DNA of 64,000 nt from Candidatus Bathyarchaeota archaeon (GCA_026014545.1 JAOZIH010000001.1:209708-273707); one strand, 5' to 3'; counted from the stretch's first letter, positions 1-8,674 are shown. The notes: generated from the letters alone by a model not told the origin. Translations and numbers: made by a program.

Positions 1-1
1 G

Positions 2-37
2 AAAGACTTGAGAAATCACAGGGATCGCTACCCATGA
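2..37 (+). CDS. Partial CDS, probable VapB-type antitoxin C-terminus
   Basis: The window opens inside a reading frame whose last residues are KDLRNHRDRYP, ending in TGA. That TGA overlaps the ATG of the downstream PIN toxin (ATGA overlap). Such coupling is the usual antitoxin-toxin arrangement, so this is probably the VapB partner. The protein itself is too short here to classify; the call rests on context. Confidence 0.5.
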   Translation, partial: KDLRNHRDRYP

Positions 38-423
38 AATACCTTATAGACTCCTACGCGTGGATTGAATATTTTATGGGAACAAAGGCGGGTGAGAAAG
101 CCAAACCCATTATCGAAAGTTCTGAAGAAAAAATAACACCAACAATATGTTTGGCTGAAGTCTATGCGAAAACTCTTAAATTAGAAAGTTTAGAACTTGC
201 CGAAAAACAAAGAGCATTCATCAAAGAAAAAAGCGCTTTAGCCCCACTTGATGAATTAATCGCTCTTGAATCAGCCAAAGTGCAAACTAAGATGAAAAAA
301 GAGATTAAAGGATGGGGACTCGCTGACTCCATCGTCTACGCCACTGCGTTGCTAAAAAAAGCCGAAATAGTCACTGGAGACGAGCACTTCAAGAACTTGA
401 AAAATGTATGTTTCATAAAATAA
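34..423 (+). CDS. vapC: VapC-family PIN-domain ribonuclease toxin
   Basis: This 129-residue protein has the single-domain PIN layout of a VapC toxin, a metal-dependent RNase held inactive by its VapB partner. The conserved acidic positions are visible: D6 in YLIDSYAWIEYF, the glutamate of CLAEVYAK, the aspartate of GLADSIVYATAL and the aspartate of VTGDEHF near the C-terminus. Its ATG overlaps the stop of the upstream partial frame, indicating translational coupling. Length is normal and there is no internal stop, unlike the related copy near 40.2 kb, which shares the AYAWIEYF and TGDEHF segments. The target RNA cannot be inferred. Confidence 0.88.
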   Translation: MKYLIDSYAWIEYFMGTKAGEKAKPIIESSEEKITPTICLAEVYAKTLKLESLELAEKQRAFIKEKSALAPLDELIALESAKVQTKMKKEIKGWGLADSIVYATALLKKAEIVTGDEHFKNLKNVCFIK

Positions 424-619
424 GCTCACAATAGTCTTCATGGTGAACAAAGACAAACCAAAAGAAAGTTACAAGTTTAGGCAGATGAGCAGAACTTTAG
501 AACTACGCCACTAACAAAGCTTAGACGTGAGTAAGGGATCTACGTTAATTGTGTTTCGACTATCATCAATCAGCAATTGCCATTAAGCTGATTTTCTGTA
601 ACTTTGAAACATTCACCTT

Positions 620-1144
620 TTAGGTGCCAGATTTTGCTTCTATTTTGTAGCCTGCGGCCTTGAGCCCCTTTATTATGTCCGCTCTTATCTCTTCCAATGA
701 CTCCTTGAAGCTTAAATATACAATGCCTTGCATGTCTGAAGGCTGCTAAACTGGTTTTTTCAACAAGCAACAAACTCTGCTGCGGCCCAGCTTTTCAAAG
801 AAATATCCAAATTCAAGAATCACGTTTTGCCGAGGGCGAGGATAAGCGGTTTTCAAGAACTTTCTGAGTCTTTGAGGTCTTGACCATTTGCTGCCCATCT
901 CAACGAAACCGCTCAAATCGTCTGGCGTCAGAATAACAAACGCGTAACCAACATCCGAGTAAGCCTCAAGCTTCTCCATCACCGTTTTGCCCCCGCTCGG
1001 TTGTTCGCTGAGGATAACTGGCGTCAGCCCGAATTCAATAAGCATAGCTTTCAATTCGTTCAAAGGCTTCGTGTCTTTTCCATGTGAAATAAAAATTTCT
1101 TTCTTCGGGATTAATGATTTCTTTGGTTCGAGGGCGGTTCCCAT
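620..1144 (-). pseudogene. TIR-like (CAP12/Pycsar-type) protein gene with in-frame TAG
   Basis: The first 132 codons match the predicted nucleotide-binding TIR-like family (Pfam CAP12/PCTIR): IFISHGKDTKPLNELK, then LSEQPSGGKTVMEKLE, SDVGYAFVILTPDDLS and RQNVILEFGYFFEKLGRSRV. A TAG at 746-748 follows LLKKPV. The same frame continues with QPSDMQGIVYLSFKE and about 41 codons to a TAA at 620-622, exactly the family's C-terminal pattern. The gene is therefore one substitution away from intact, or is read through. Family members are NAD-cleaving or nucleotide-sensing effectors in anti-phage systems, but no CD-NTase or other defence partner lies nearby. A decaying solo effector is the simplest reading. 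Confidence 0.75.
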
Positions 1145-1205
1145 TCTGACTCAATCCAAATTTACTCTTGAGTATATTAATTCTAAATTTAAGTCATCAT
1201 ACCTT

Positions 1206-1493
1206 TTAACGGGGATTCCAAACGCACTTAATCGCATTTTGCGTGCAGGCTAATACGCACGGTGCCTTTCCGCTCTCAGGCTTGCATGGAGAACATGTAT
1301 ACTTTATCTTTCTCCGATGCTGCTCTGTCACCGCCGCCACAGTCTTATCATCCAGGTCAATCAGCATGGTTACCAGTTCAAGGGCTGACTGTGGGCACGC
1401 CTTCACGCATTCTCCGCAGCCGCTACACTTGTCAGAGTCGATGACAATGTAGTATTCGCCTGAGCCGTCGCTGTAGCCATAATGCGTGATAAC
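1206..1493 (-). CDS. Dicluster 4Fe-4S ferredoxin of the reductase operon
   Basis: The frame reads ITHYGYSDGSGEYYIVID and then CSGCGECVKACP, a classic 4Fe-4S motif. A second cysteine set, CSPCKPESGKAPCVLAC, precedes the C-terminal NAIKCVWNPR. It probably passes electrons to the BcrA/BcrD-type activase encoded immediately upstream. The start is odd: no ATG, GTG or TTG exists in frame before the first cysteine motif. A good Shine-Dalgarno (GAGGTGA) sits six bases before a GTT codon at 1491-1493, used here as the nominal start. A GTT start, a start-codon mutation or a one-base indel near 1497 would each explain this. The family assignment is firm; the 5' end is not. Confidence 0.75.
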   Translation of the reverse strand, partial: VITHYGYSDGSGEYYIVIDSDKCSGCGECVKACPQSALELVTMLIDLDDKTVAAVTEQHRRKIKYTCSPCKPESGKAPCVLACTQNAIKCVWNPR

Positions 1494-1504
1494 AGCTTGT
1501 CACC

Positions 1505-2413
1505 TCAGCCTTTCTGCTCTTTTTCGTAAAGCGCTTTAGCGAACAAAGCAGCGCCGATTGCCCCTGCGACCATGGGATCTAAACCGTTTTCCCGCCAATT
1601 AGGCATTGGAAGGCATTTGACGCCGAGTATCTTCTCTATTCTCGAGACGATGCCGATGTTTTTCGATTGCCCGCCTGTGATGACGAACTCTCTTTCAAGG
1701 CCGACTCGCTTGACGAGGTTGCTCATTCTTATAGCCATCGCATGCGTATAAGCGGCTAAAACTTTCTCTTTTGACCAGCCCTTGCGGAGTAGGCTCATGG
1801 CTTCGGTTTTCGCAAAAGCCACGCATGTGCAACTGACAGGCGGCGGCTCCTCCTCCACATTCAATGAGACCTCGCCGATTTTCTCAATTGGAATTTTCAG
1901 TAGATCGGCGAAAACTTCCATGCCTCTGCCGGTGCCAGCAGCGCACTTGTCATTCATCAAAAAAGAAACTACGCGACCTGTTTCATCGCAGCGGATGGCT
2001 TTTATATCCTGGCCGCCCACATCCAGCACTGTTCTTACGCTTGGACCCCAAATGTAGTTCGCACCTTTTGCGTGGCAAGCAATTTCCGTGATAGCCTTAT
2101 TAGCCATGGGAACGTTAACCCGGCCGTATCCTGTTCCTACTATGTATTTAATGTCCTCAAGCCGTAACCCAGTGCCTTCCATAGCCCAGTTAAGCACTTT
2201 TTTGGCGCTGTCAGGGCTGTTTGAACCGGTGCGCATGACGCCCCACGCGTAAACTTCGCCGTCGATCATTATAGCCGCTTTAGAGCCGACGGAGCCCACG
2301 TCGATGCCGGCGGTGATCACATCCTTATTGTGCCATTTCTTTTCTGAAAAAACGCGGCGGTACTCCTGCCAACGCCAATATTCTACATCATCCTTTCTAG
2401 GCGGTTCCTCCAT
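1505..2413 (-). CDS. BcrA-type activase ATPase (BadF/BadG/BcrA/BcrD family)
   Basis: This 302-residue ASKHA-fold ATPase belongs to the family that hydrolyses ATP to drive single low-potential electrons into 2-hydroxyacyl-CoA dehydratases or benzoyl-CoA reductases. The first phosphate loop is GIDVGSVGSK (about 36-45) and the second is VLDVGGQDIKAI (about 129-140). Cysteines in NDKCAAGTGRGMEVF (C157) and SCTCVAFAK (C195/C197) correspond to the ligands of the 4Fe-4S cluster bridging two subunits. A second, shorter paralogue follows three bases away, so the pair may form a heterodimer as BcrA/BcrD do. The substrate is unknown. Confidence 0.85.
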   Translation of the reverse strand: MEEPPRKDDVEYWRWQEYRRVFSEKKWHNKDVITAGIDVGSVGSKAAIMIDGEVYAWGVMRTGSNSPDSAKKVLNWAMEGTGLRLEDIKYIVGTGYGRVNVPMANKAITEIACHAKGANYIWGPSVRTVLDVGGQDIKAIRCDETGRVVSFLMNDKCAAGTGRGMEVFADLLKIPIEKIGEVSLNVEEEPPPVSCTCVAFAKTEAMSLLRKGWSKEKVLAAYTHAMAIRMSNLVKRVGLEREFVITGGQSKNIGIVSRIEKILGVKCLPMPNWRENGLDPMVAGAIGAALFAKALYEKEQKG

Positions 2414-2416
2414 ATC

Positions 2417-3196
2417 TTACACCTTTTTGACTCGGTTGACGGCGACAAGTGCAGCGCCCAAAGCGCCAGCATACTCGGGGTATTCCGGTATTAGTAATTC
2501 AATGCCAAGCTTCCTTTTTAATGATGCGACAAAGCCAACGTCTTTTGCTACGCCGCCTACCAGCACAACGTCAGGAGTTATCCCAAGCCGGTGCATCATG
2601 GGGGAAATGCGGTCAGCCATGGCGTCGAATATGGCTCTTGCAATTTCAGGCTTCGGTTCTTGGCGATGAATTAAGCTGACCACATCTGACTCGCCGAATA
2701 TAACGCATGAAGCATTAATTGAACTTGCACGTTCAGCCTTAAGCGAAAGCGGACCCATCTCTTCTAGCTTAACCTCTAAAGCGCGAGCCATAGCCTCTAT
2801 AAATGTGCCTGCGCCTGCTGCACATCGCTCGTTGACAACGAAGTCCACCATAACACCTTTATCGTCACATTTCACCGCTCGCGCTTCTTCAGCGCCCACA
2901 TCAACCACTGTACGCGCAGTTGGAAACAGGTAAACTCCTGCTTTCGCATCAGCGCTCATCATACTCACAGTGCTGTTGGCGTTAGAAGCCAAGTCCATGC
3001 CTGAACCAGTAGCGGTAACGTGAAGCACATCACTGCTTGAAATGCCAGCTTGCCTTAGCGCTTGGCCAAAGGCCTGCTCAGCAGCCCTTGCAGGGTCAAA
3101 TCCCGAAAAGGCTTTGCTACGCGCAAGCACTTGCCCATGTTTCAAAATGACTACTTTCACGCTTTGAGTGCCTAAATCTACCCCAGCCGTTATCAT
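2417..3196 (-). CDS. BcrD-type activase ATPase, second subunit
   Basis: A 259-residue paralogue of its neighbour. The N-terminus is ITAGVDLGTQSVKVVI, the phosphate-2 segment TVVDVGAEEARAV, and the cluster-ligand cysteines lie in NERCAAGAGTF (C125) and NASCVIFGESD (C164). It lacks the roughly 30-residue N-terminal extension of the other ATPase. Two unlike activases side by side resemble the BcrA/BcrD heterodimer of class I benzoyl-CoA reductase rather than the homodimeric HgdC activator. It lies between the HgdB-like subunit gene and the larger ATPase with gaps of 12 and 3 bases, so one transcript is likely. Confidence 0.84.
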   Translation of the reverse strand: MITAGVDLGTQSVKVVILKHGQVLARSKAFSGFDPARAAEQAFGQALRQAGISSSDVLHVTATGSGMDLASNANSTVSMMSADAKAGVYLFPTARTVVDVGAEEARAVKCDDKGVMVDFVVNERCAAGAGTFIEAMARALEVKLEEMGPLSLKAERASSINASCVIFGESDVVSLIHRQEPKPEIARAIFDAMADRISPMMHRLGITPDVVLVGGVAKDVGFVASLKRKLGIELLIPEYPEYAGALGAALVAVNRVKKV

Positions 3197-3208
3197 AGCC
3201 TTCCACCT

Positions 3209-4537
3209 CTATATGTCCACTCTCGCGGTAAGCATCTCCAGAAAAGCTTCAACCCTCGTCTTCAATGGGCCAACATCCTCACGCGTGTATTCTGTGTCCA
3301 AGTAATACACGGGAACGCTCATGCGGTCTAAAACTTTTTTGACCCGCATATACTCCATCGCATAGAGCATGCATCCGCGGACTACATAGTAGATTACACC
3401 GTTGACTTTCCATTCCTTGACTTTGTTAAGTATCCAGTTGACTCGGTCTTTGTTTCCATCCTCGGATGTGAAGCAGGGGCAGGTGGACGCCATCAAGTAT
3501 CGCTCGGCTATGGCGTTAAGCATGTCATCCATTGTCCACTCATCCACGCCCACTGGATCGTAGAGAAGCCTTTCGCTTGAGCAGAGTTCATCAGCGACAA
3601 GGAGACCCTGCGGATTAGCTTCCTCTATAATTGAGGGTACTTTCCAGTTGTCAGGCCATATCATCGGCGTGCCAGTAACCATAACCCGCGGCGTGTCCGG
3701 CGAGCACGCCCAGCTCTTTTGTCGAGCACGCTCTTCAAGCGCTTCGCAGAGCGCTTCGGTCTTCTCGGTCCAACGTTTTATGTCATCCCACATGTATGCT
3801 TGATTAACCAGCATGGCATCACGGCCCATAATAACTGGATTACCCTTCCTTATCTCCTGCAGCCTGCGGAAAGCTTTTGTTGCCCGCTGAGTAAGCTCTA
3901 TAGCAGATTTCAACTTGCTCCGTGTTATCTTGTTTCCAGTTAGCGCTTCAATCTGCTTCATTAAAGTTTTCATTTCTTCTCGCCAGAAGCTCAAAGATTG
4001 CGTGGAATCCTTAAGCCGCGGAACCGCCATAGCCCAAACAGGCTTGTAATCGCTAAGGATTTCACTTAATTTCGTCATGCCATCGCATGTTAAGCCGCTT
4101 ATTAAAGCGTCGCTTAATTCAAGGTAAGGCGATAAACCTATCATTTTCGCGCCTATGGTTGACCTCACCATGGGGCAGACTTCAACGGGCACCACGCGGT
4201 CGCCAAGCTTCGAAGCGTCGTACCAGCCTGAGTTGACGCGCACAGGAATAGCATCGGCGGCTAAAATCAGCTCTATAGGAGCGAACAAGCACATGTAGCC
4301 AATGACTTTTTTGCCGCTTTCTTTGGCTGCAAGAAGCTCTTTCTCGCGCTTCTCAAAGTCCGCTATCTCATCGAAGTATCGCATGGCTTCCGGCCGGTTC
4401 TTATCTGCCTTCCGCATCCGCTCGATATATTCAGCAGTCATCTTTTTGGAAGTAGCGCGGATAGTGGTTCGTAATTCTTCGATTTCTTTCTGGGAGATGT
4501 CAAGCATGTATTTTTTCTCTTCACTTGGGTTTTTCAT
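3209..4537 (-). CDS. HgdB/BcrB-type 2-hydroxyacyl-CoA dehydratase/benzoyl-CoA reductase subunit
   Basis: A 442-residue member of the 2-hydroxyacyl-CoA dehydratase D-component family, which carries the active-site 4Fe-4S cluster. Signature segments are VPVEVCPMVRST, GLTCDGMTK, TCPCFT and YVVRGCMLYAM, ending with DTEYTREDVGPLKTRVEAF. I chose ATG 4537 because GAAGG sits just upstream and the start falls just after the previous gene's stop. A further in-frame start at 4603 would force a 59-base overlap. Class I benzoyl-CoA reductase needs two such subunits (B and C), but only one is visible here, so the complex may be homodimeric or have its partner elsewhere. Confidence 0.83.
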   Translation of the reverse strand: MKNPSEEKKYMLDISQKEIEELRTTIRATSKKMTAEYIERMRKADKNRPEAMRYFDEIADFEKREKELLAAKESGKKVIGYMCLFAPIELILAADAIPVRVNSGWYDASKLGDRVVPVEVCPMVRSTIGAKMIGLSPYLELSDALISGLTCDGMTKLSEILSDYKPVWAMAVPRLKDSTQSLSFWREEMKTLMKQIEALTGNKITRSKLKSAIELTQRATKAFRRLQEIRKGNPVIMGRDAMLVNQAYMWDDIKRWTEKTEALCEALEERARQKSWACSPDTPRVMVTGTPMIWPDNWKVPSIIEEANPQGLLVADELCSSERLLYDPVGVDEWTMDDMLNAIAERYLMASTCPCFTSEDGNKDRVNWILNKVKEWKVNGVIYYVVRGCMLYAMEYMRVKKVLDRMSVPVYYLDTEYTREDVGPLKTRVEAFLEMLTARVDI

Positions 4538-4544
4538 AGCCTTC

Positions 4545-5534
4545 TCACTCAACTTTTGCTGGTTCAAGCCAATTTCGCGATTTAAACACGGTTTTTCCGC
4601 CAAAGTTAACTTTTAAGCAATCTTCATAAGGACACATCTCAACACACCGCATGCACAGCATGCACATGGAAGTCGTAATTTTCCCGCCCGCTTGCTCGTA
4701 AACATCCGTGACTTGGACGGGGCAGACGCGCTTGCAAATTCCACATTTAGTGCACTTTACCTCATCCTTATAGATATGAAGCAGAGGCGCCCACTTAAAC
4801 CCTCTGAACCTATTCACGATGGCAATGGAGGAGCCTGTGGGGCAGAAGCGGCACCAGACGCGTCGCAGAAAGAATGAGCCAACAATCGTTAGAGCCACAA
4901 AGACCCAAGCCATTATAGTGGTGAAAACTTCTATGGACAAGAGTTTGGAATAGTATATTACTTCTTGAACATAAGGATAGCTGAAATATATTTTGCTGAT
5001 TTCTAAAGGTCCCTTCCAAGGCACAATAAGCGGAATCACAGGCCCCAGCAGAATGCGCCAGGCATCGAAAGGCCCGGCGAGAACCAGCGCCATAAGCGTA
5101 AGAGACTCTGCAGGCGGCGGATCAATCACGTTAAGAATGAAGGGCACAACCAAAAAGAAGAGCAATAGGACATATCGGAATTTATGTAGAAACTTGTTCA
5201 GTTTGTCTGGAAGATTTCGGTAGCGCACTTTGAAACCTTTACGGATTAGAGTAATCGCATCCATGTATAAACCAAAGGGACAGAGCCAACCGCAGAAGAA
5301 CCGCCCCAAAACGAGAGGCAACAATAGAATGACTATTAGCACGATAAACTGCCACACGGGATAGGTGAACAGGTAGAAAACTGAGACCATGGCGGCTACT
5401 TGGATGAGGAATCTGAGGTATGTTACGCGCGTTGCCAAATTCTTTTTCCATATGAGGATAACCAGGATTCCAGCTACGGTTAATCCTGCAAGAACTGTCA
5501 GCTTCAATAATTCGCCAATAAAATCCATGATCAT
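4545..5534 (-). CDS. NapH-like membrane polyferredoxin
   Basis: About 329 residues with several transmembrane helices. One helix leads into FFCGWLCPFGLYMDAI, the hallmark of the NapH/CcoG-like 4Fe-4S membrane proteins. A C-terminal soluble part carries two ferredoxin motifs, CTKCGICKRVCPVQV and CMLCMRCVEMCPYEDC. This family carries electrons from membrane quinol or other donors to soluble partners. It is the first gene of the operon with the HgdB-like subunit, two activases and a ferredoxin, so a membrane electron feed to that complex is the natural inference. The ATG at 5534 (MIMDFIGELL) is preferred over an upstream start at 5579, whose extra residues look non-coding. Confidence 0.82.
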   Translation of the reverse strand: MIMDFIGELLKLTVLAGLTVAGILVILIWKKNLATRVTYLRFLIQVAAMVSVFYLFTYPVWQFIVLIVILLLPLVLGRFFCGWLCPFGLYMDAITLIRKGFKVRYRNLPDKLNKFLHKFRYVLLLFFLVVPFILNVIDPPPAESLTLMALVLAGPFDAWRILLGPVIPLIVPWKGPLEISKIYFSYPYVQEVIYYSKLLSIEVFTTIMAWVFVALTIVGSFFLRRVWCRFCPTGSSIAIVNRFRGFKWAPLLHIYKDEVKCTKCGICKRVCPVQVTDVYEQAGGKITTSMCMLCMRCVEMCPYEDCLKVNFGGKTVFKSRNWLEPAKVE

Positions 5535-5735
5535 GCGTACTTCGCCTTGGCAGCATTTTGGAGGCCCATAAAGGTGCAAAACAGTGGACAGTATAAAAAG
5601 TTATCAGCAAACAGGGCGAGATATTGTTTTGGAAACGCAATCACCAATGAATAGTTGAAGTTAAATTTTGAAGATAAGAATAAAGAGCTGTAACATTTAA
5701 AGGTTACACAAATAACACGAGCAGCAGAGCATGGG

Positions 5736-5990
5736 CTAAGAAACGGTGTCAACAACCTCTATTACTTTCATCGCAGAACTTATCCATCGTAAGTAAGCAT
5801 TTAACGCCGCACGCAACGCGACAGTATCTTTCGCTTCAACCGATAAAACTAGAAAGTTGCCATCGCGCGCTAAAACGACCCTTGCCCGAGAAGTAGCGGG
5901 TTTATTAGCTTCTGGAGCTAAAGCATCAAGAAGCGTAGTCAAGTGCTTTTCTGAATTTAAGCTCAAGCGAACAGTTGCTTTTGCCTTCAC
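5736..5990 (-). CDS. pcc1: KEOPS complex subunit Pcc1
   Basis: This 84-residue protein fits Pcc1, the dimerising subunit of KEOPS, which makes the t6A37 modification of ANN-decoding tRNAs with Kae1, Bud32 and Cgi121. The diagnostic pattern is RLSLNSEKHLTTLLDALAPE, then RARVVLARDGNFLVLSVEAK and ALRAALNAYLRWISS. Translation probably starts at GTG 5990, with GAAGG about nine bases upstream. It sits at the tail of the exosome operon, but a T-run after rpl37ae suggests partly separate transcription. Another KEOPS gene, cgi121, lies at 10.9 kb. Confidence 0.86.
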   Translation of the reverse strand: MKAKATVRLSLNSEKHLTTLLDALAPEANKPATSRARVVLARDGNFLVLSVEAKDTVALRAALNAYLRWISSAMKVIEVVDTVS

Positions 5991-6066
5991 AAGATAAACC
6001 TTCTTAATTAAATTGGAGCAAATGCCCTATTAAAGACATTCCGAGTCAAACAGGGCTTAGGAAAAA

Positions 6067-6084
6067 GCTGAAAAAAAGGGAGGC
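6067..6084 (-). terminator. Candidate T-run terminator after rpl37ae
   Basis: On the minus strand a run of seven T follows the rpl37ae stop within about ten bases, with a second T5 run a few bases later. Archaeal RNA polymerase terminates at such oligo-T tracts without needing a hairpin. It would separate the exosome operon from pcc1, though read-through is possible. No experimental support. Confidence 0.4.
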
Positions 6085-6413
6085 TATTCGCTTTTTTCCT
6101 CTGCTTCTTCTGCTTCTGCTGTAGCTTTTATGATTTCCTCTACAGGCGCACCTTTAGCTGCGCGCTTGGCTACGGCACCAAGTTTTGTGACAGGCGCGTA
6201 TGCTCCACCCGTGAAGGTATAACTGCATTTTCGACATTTCCAGACGCCTACACTTTCACGCTTAACCCTTACAAAGCCGCATTGAGGGCATCGGTGAGGC
6301 TTCTTCAGCTCGGTGACAATTTTTACATAGCGTTTCCTAACAGTGGCGCCGTATCGTGTGCCTAAACCGCGCGTGGGACCTACTTTCTTTGTTTTCGGCA
6401 ATTCGTTCACCAA
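6084..6413 (-). CDS. rpl37ae: 50S ribosomal protein L37Ae (eL43)
   Basis: A 109-residue ribosomal protein of the large subunit. The basic N-terminus contains GPTRGLGTRYGATVRKRY, followed by the four-cysteine zinc ribbon CPQCGFVRVKRESVGVWKCRKC in two CxxC pairs. The acidic, alanine- and glutamate-rich tail is a lineage-specific extension. Its start overlaps the end of rrp42 by seven bases. In many archaea L37Ae is part of the exosome superoperon, as it is here, linking ribosome synthesis with RNA processing. Confidence 0.95.
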   Translation of the reverse strand: MVNELPKTKKVGPTRGLGTRYGATVRKRYVKIVTELKKPHRCPQCGFVRVKRESVGVWKCRKCSYTFTGGAYAPVTKLGAVAKRAAKGAPVEEIIKATAEAEEAEEKSE

Positions 6414-7198
6414 TCCAATTTCTTACGTAGCGCAGTAGCTTTTTCTTTAGCAATTCTTGCGGCTTCTAAAATCTGTTGCGGTGTGAAATAGCCTACTCCG
6501 CCCTTTTGTATAGCGCAGATGTTGCCTTCATCGTTAATTGCCAGTGAAATACGTGAATCTATAGCTTCTTCCTCTTCCAGCCATGGGTCAACGATTAGCT
6601 TGCCGTTTATCTTTCCAAGCGTCACAGTGATGGGATACGCTCTCATTGGAAGCTGAGTGTATCCTTGCTTGATTTTTACCTCGCCATTTTCAATTTCATA
6701 GTTAGGCATCTTTGTGTTGCGCAAAGCAGCTACTGCAGCTAAAGCGGCAGCGTCTATCAAGTTTCCATCATGGTTAAGCACGTAAATGTCAACGAAAACA
6801 ACGAACACCTTCTTTCCAGGCTCAATCACCAATTTCTCAGCATCAATGGCCTTTGATTCTCTTATCCCCCGGTCAACTACTCTCGCCAACTCGATGGAAT
6901 TTTCATCTGGAGGACCAGCCTCAAAGCTTGGTGAGGCCAGCGGCACAAGCTCCGCGTTTACTGTCAATACACCCTCGTTAGGCGTGTCAGGAAACGGCTC
7001 GCCAGTTTCAATTTTCACACCAACGAGAACTTCGGTTTTTCCAAGCAGCACCCTAGCGGAGCCTTCTGCTTTCTCTATGATGCCTTGCTCAATTTTGATT
7101 TCCCTGTAATCACCCAAGCCTCTTCCGTCAAGGCGTTTTCCTTTCTCAATCAAATTCTCTATCTGTTTTAGTCTAACACGTGTTATAAGCGATGACAT
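6407..7198 (-). CDS. rrp42: Exosome complex subunit Rrp42
   Basis: The 263-residue protein is the catalytically inactive RNase PH-like partner of Rrp41. Three Rrp41/Rrp42 pairs form the hexameric ring that degrades and tails RNA. Recognisable segments are KRLDGRGLGDYREIKIEQG, GKTEVLVGVKIETGEPFPD, FEAGPPDENSIELARVVDRG and VLNHDGNLIDAAALAA. The phosphorolytic active-site residues of Rrp41 are absent, as usual in this family. It overlaps rrp41 by one base and rpl37ae by seven. Confidence 0.95.
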   Translation of the reverse strand: MSSLITRVRLKQIENLIEKGKRLDGRGLGDYREIKIEQGIIEKAEGSARVLLGKTEVLVGVKIETGEPFPDTPNEGVLTVNAELVPLASPSFEAGPPDENSIELARVVDRGIRESKAIDAEKLVIEPGKKVFVVFVDIYVLNHDGNLIDAAALAAVAALRNTKMPNYEIENGEVKIKQGYTQLPMRAYPITVTLGKINGKLIVDPWLEEEEAIDSRISLAINDEGNICAIQKGGVGYFTPQQILEAARIAKEKATALRKKLDW

Positions 7199-7941
7199 TA
7201 CTCTTCAACCTCCTCCTCTTGCTTAACCGCCATATACCTAGCCTTTAACGCTTCCTTCTGCACGGCATAAATTTTCTTGCAGCCCTCAATGGCCAAGTCA
7301 ACTGCCCTCTCGAACTCTTCAAAGGTTAAGATGCCATCCATCTGCAAGAGCGTAACAGCGTTCAAGTTGGGCATAATAGCCACGGGAACATCCGCAGAGC
7401 CAACCTTGTCTTCAGTGTCCATCAGGTCCAGCACAACTGTGTCGCCAACTTTGCCCGCCGCGCACGCCGCCACCAGATCACGCATTGGAATGCCCGCATC
7501 TGCCAAAGCTAAAGCAGCTGCAGTAATACTTGCACATCTCGTTCCACCGTCCGCTTGCAAGACTTCAATGAAAATGTCTACGCCTGTACGGGGGTAATAC
7601 TCCACGAACACAGCGGGCTCAAGCGCTTCTCGAATCACCTTTGAAAGCTCAATTTCCCTTCTTGAAGGCGCAGGTGACTTGCGCTCCTGCACTGAGAAAG
7701 GCGCCATGTGGTAGCGGCAGCGTAGCACCATGCGGTCTGGCAGTGTAAGGTGCTTCGGGTGCATTTCTCTTGGGCCGAATGCTGCGGCTAAAATCTTGTT
7801 CTTTCCATGCTCGATGTATGCGGAACCGTCAGCGTTTGATAAAACGCCTACTTCAATTTTTATAGGCCTTAACTCGTCAGGTTTTCTACCATCCAGTCTT
7901 AGACCTTTTTTATCAATTAATTTCTCAGGTTTTTCACTCAT
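7198..7941 (-). CDS. rrp41: Exosome complex catalytic subunit Rrp41
   Basis: A 247-residue RNase PH-like phosphorolytic 3'-5' exoribonuclease, the catalytic subunit of the archaeal exosome ring. The fold begins with [19 protein letters not shown]. Active-site and RNA-contact segments are visible in [39 protein letters not shown] and [20 protein letters not shown], where the aspartates bind metal. A short acidic tail closes the protein. Coupled on both sides: eight bases of overlap with rrp4 and one with rrp42. Confidence 0.96.
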   Translation of the reverse strand: MSEKPEKLIDKKGLRLDGRKPDELRPIKIEVGVLSNADGSAYIEHGKNKILAAAFGPREMHPKHLTLPDRMVLRCRYHMAPFSVQERKSPAPSRREIELSKVIREALEPAVFVEYYPRTGVDIFIEVLQADGGTRCASITAAALALADAGIPMRDLVAACAAGKVGDTVVLDLMDTEDKVGSADVPVAIMPNLNAVTLLQMDGILTFEEFERAVDLAIEGCKKIYAVQKEALKARYMAVKQEEEVEE

Positions 7942-8644
7942 TCTTGTTTTCCTCCCGTTTTGCTTTTTCTTCCTTAAGGAATTGCGTTATGCGGTCTGTT
8001 AGGCCGCTTGTGTGGGATTCCTCCTCAATTTTTTGAATCGCCATCATGGCGAGTTCCTCGTCCTCCGGTTTCTTTCCAGTGACTAAAATGACACCGTTAA
8101 TTCCCAGAATTATCTGGCAGCCGGTTTCTTGCTTTATGAGAGAAATCATTGAGCCTTTCCTACCGATTACGCGTGGAATCTTCGTCGGAGTTACTTTCAT
8201 TATTTGCCCGCGAGTTATTTTCCCCAAGCCTGGCTCGCTGACTGTAAGCTGCGGGTCATGTGCTCTGTCAAAAGAGGCTATTTTAGCAACAATTAAATCG
8301 CCGGTGTTAAGGAAATGGGATAAGTCATCATTCTGCGGTTTAAACGGTCTGCTTAGGACATCTGATGCCCTAAGAAGCGCGGTATAAGGTGCCTTGACAT
8401 CTACGGTCCACCCGTTGAAGCCGACTTCGAGAACTGTGCCTATTACAATGTCGCCTACTTTGGGGTAATAGAACGCTCTTAAGGCGACAACGTTCACTTT
8501 TTTGTTTTCGCAGTTAGCAAGCCCAATTCTTGCAGCGTAAATTTTCTTATTTTCTTCGTATGTGTTTTCGCCAGCTATGTAGTCGCCTTCTGCCAGCAGT
8601 TCTCCTGGTGTAACAATCTGCTTTTTTTCAAAAAATGTGGGCAT
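7934..8644 (-). CDS. rrp4: Exosome RNA-binding cap subunit Rrp4
   Basis: The 236-residue protein is the S1/KH cap subunit that recruits substrate RNA to the Rrp41/42 ring. The N-terminal domain reads [19 protein letters not shown]. The S1 domain spans about 60-145 ([20 protein letters not shown]). The KH domain follows, with [20 protein letters not shown] around residue 160. A charged lysine/glutamate tail ends the chain. No Csl4 gene is in the window, so cap composition beyond Rrp4 cannot be judged here. Confidence 0.95.
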   Translation of the reverse strand: MPTFFEKKQIVTPGELLAEGDYIAGENTYEENKKIYAARIGLANCENKKVNVVALRAFYYPKVGDIVIGTVLEVGFNGWTVDVKAPYTALLRASDVLSRPFKPQNDDLSHFLNTGDLIVAKIASFDRAHDPQLTVSEPGLGKITRGQIMKVTPTKIPRVIGRKGSMISLIKQETGCQIILGINGVILVTGKKPEDEELAMMAIQKIEEESHTSGLTDRITQFLKEEKAKREENKNE

Positions 8645-8674
8645 ATTTCACTAACCTCAAATTGAGTTAATTTT

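Noticed and set aside
620..1144. A CBASS or Pycsar defence operon around the TIR-like gene
   Set aside because: No CD-NTase, cyclase or other effector gene is adjacent; the neighbours are a VapC and a metabolic operon.
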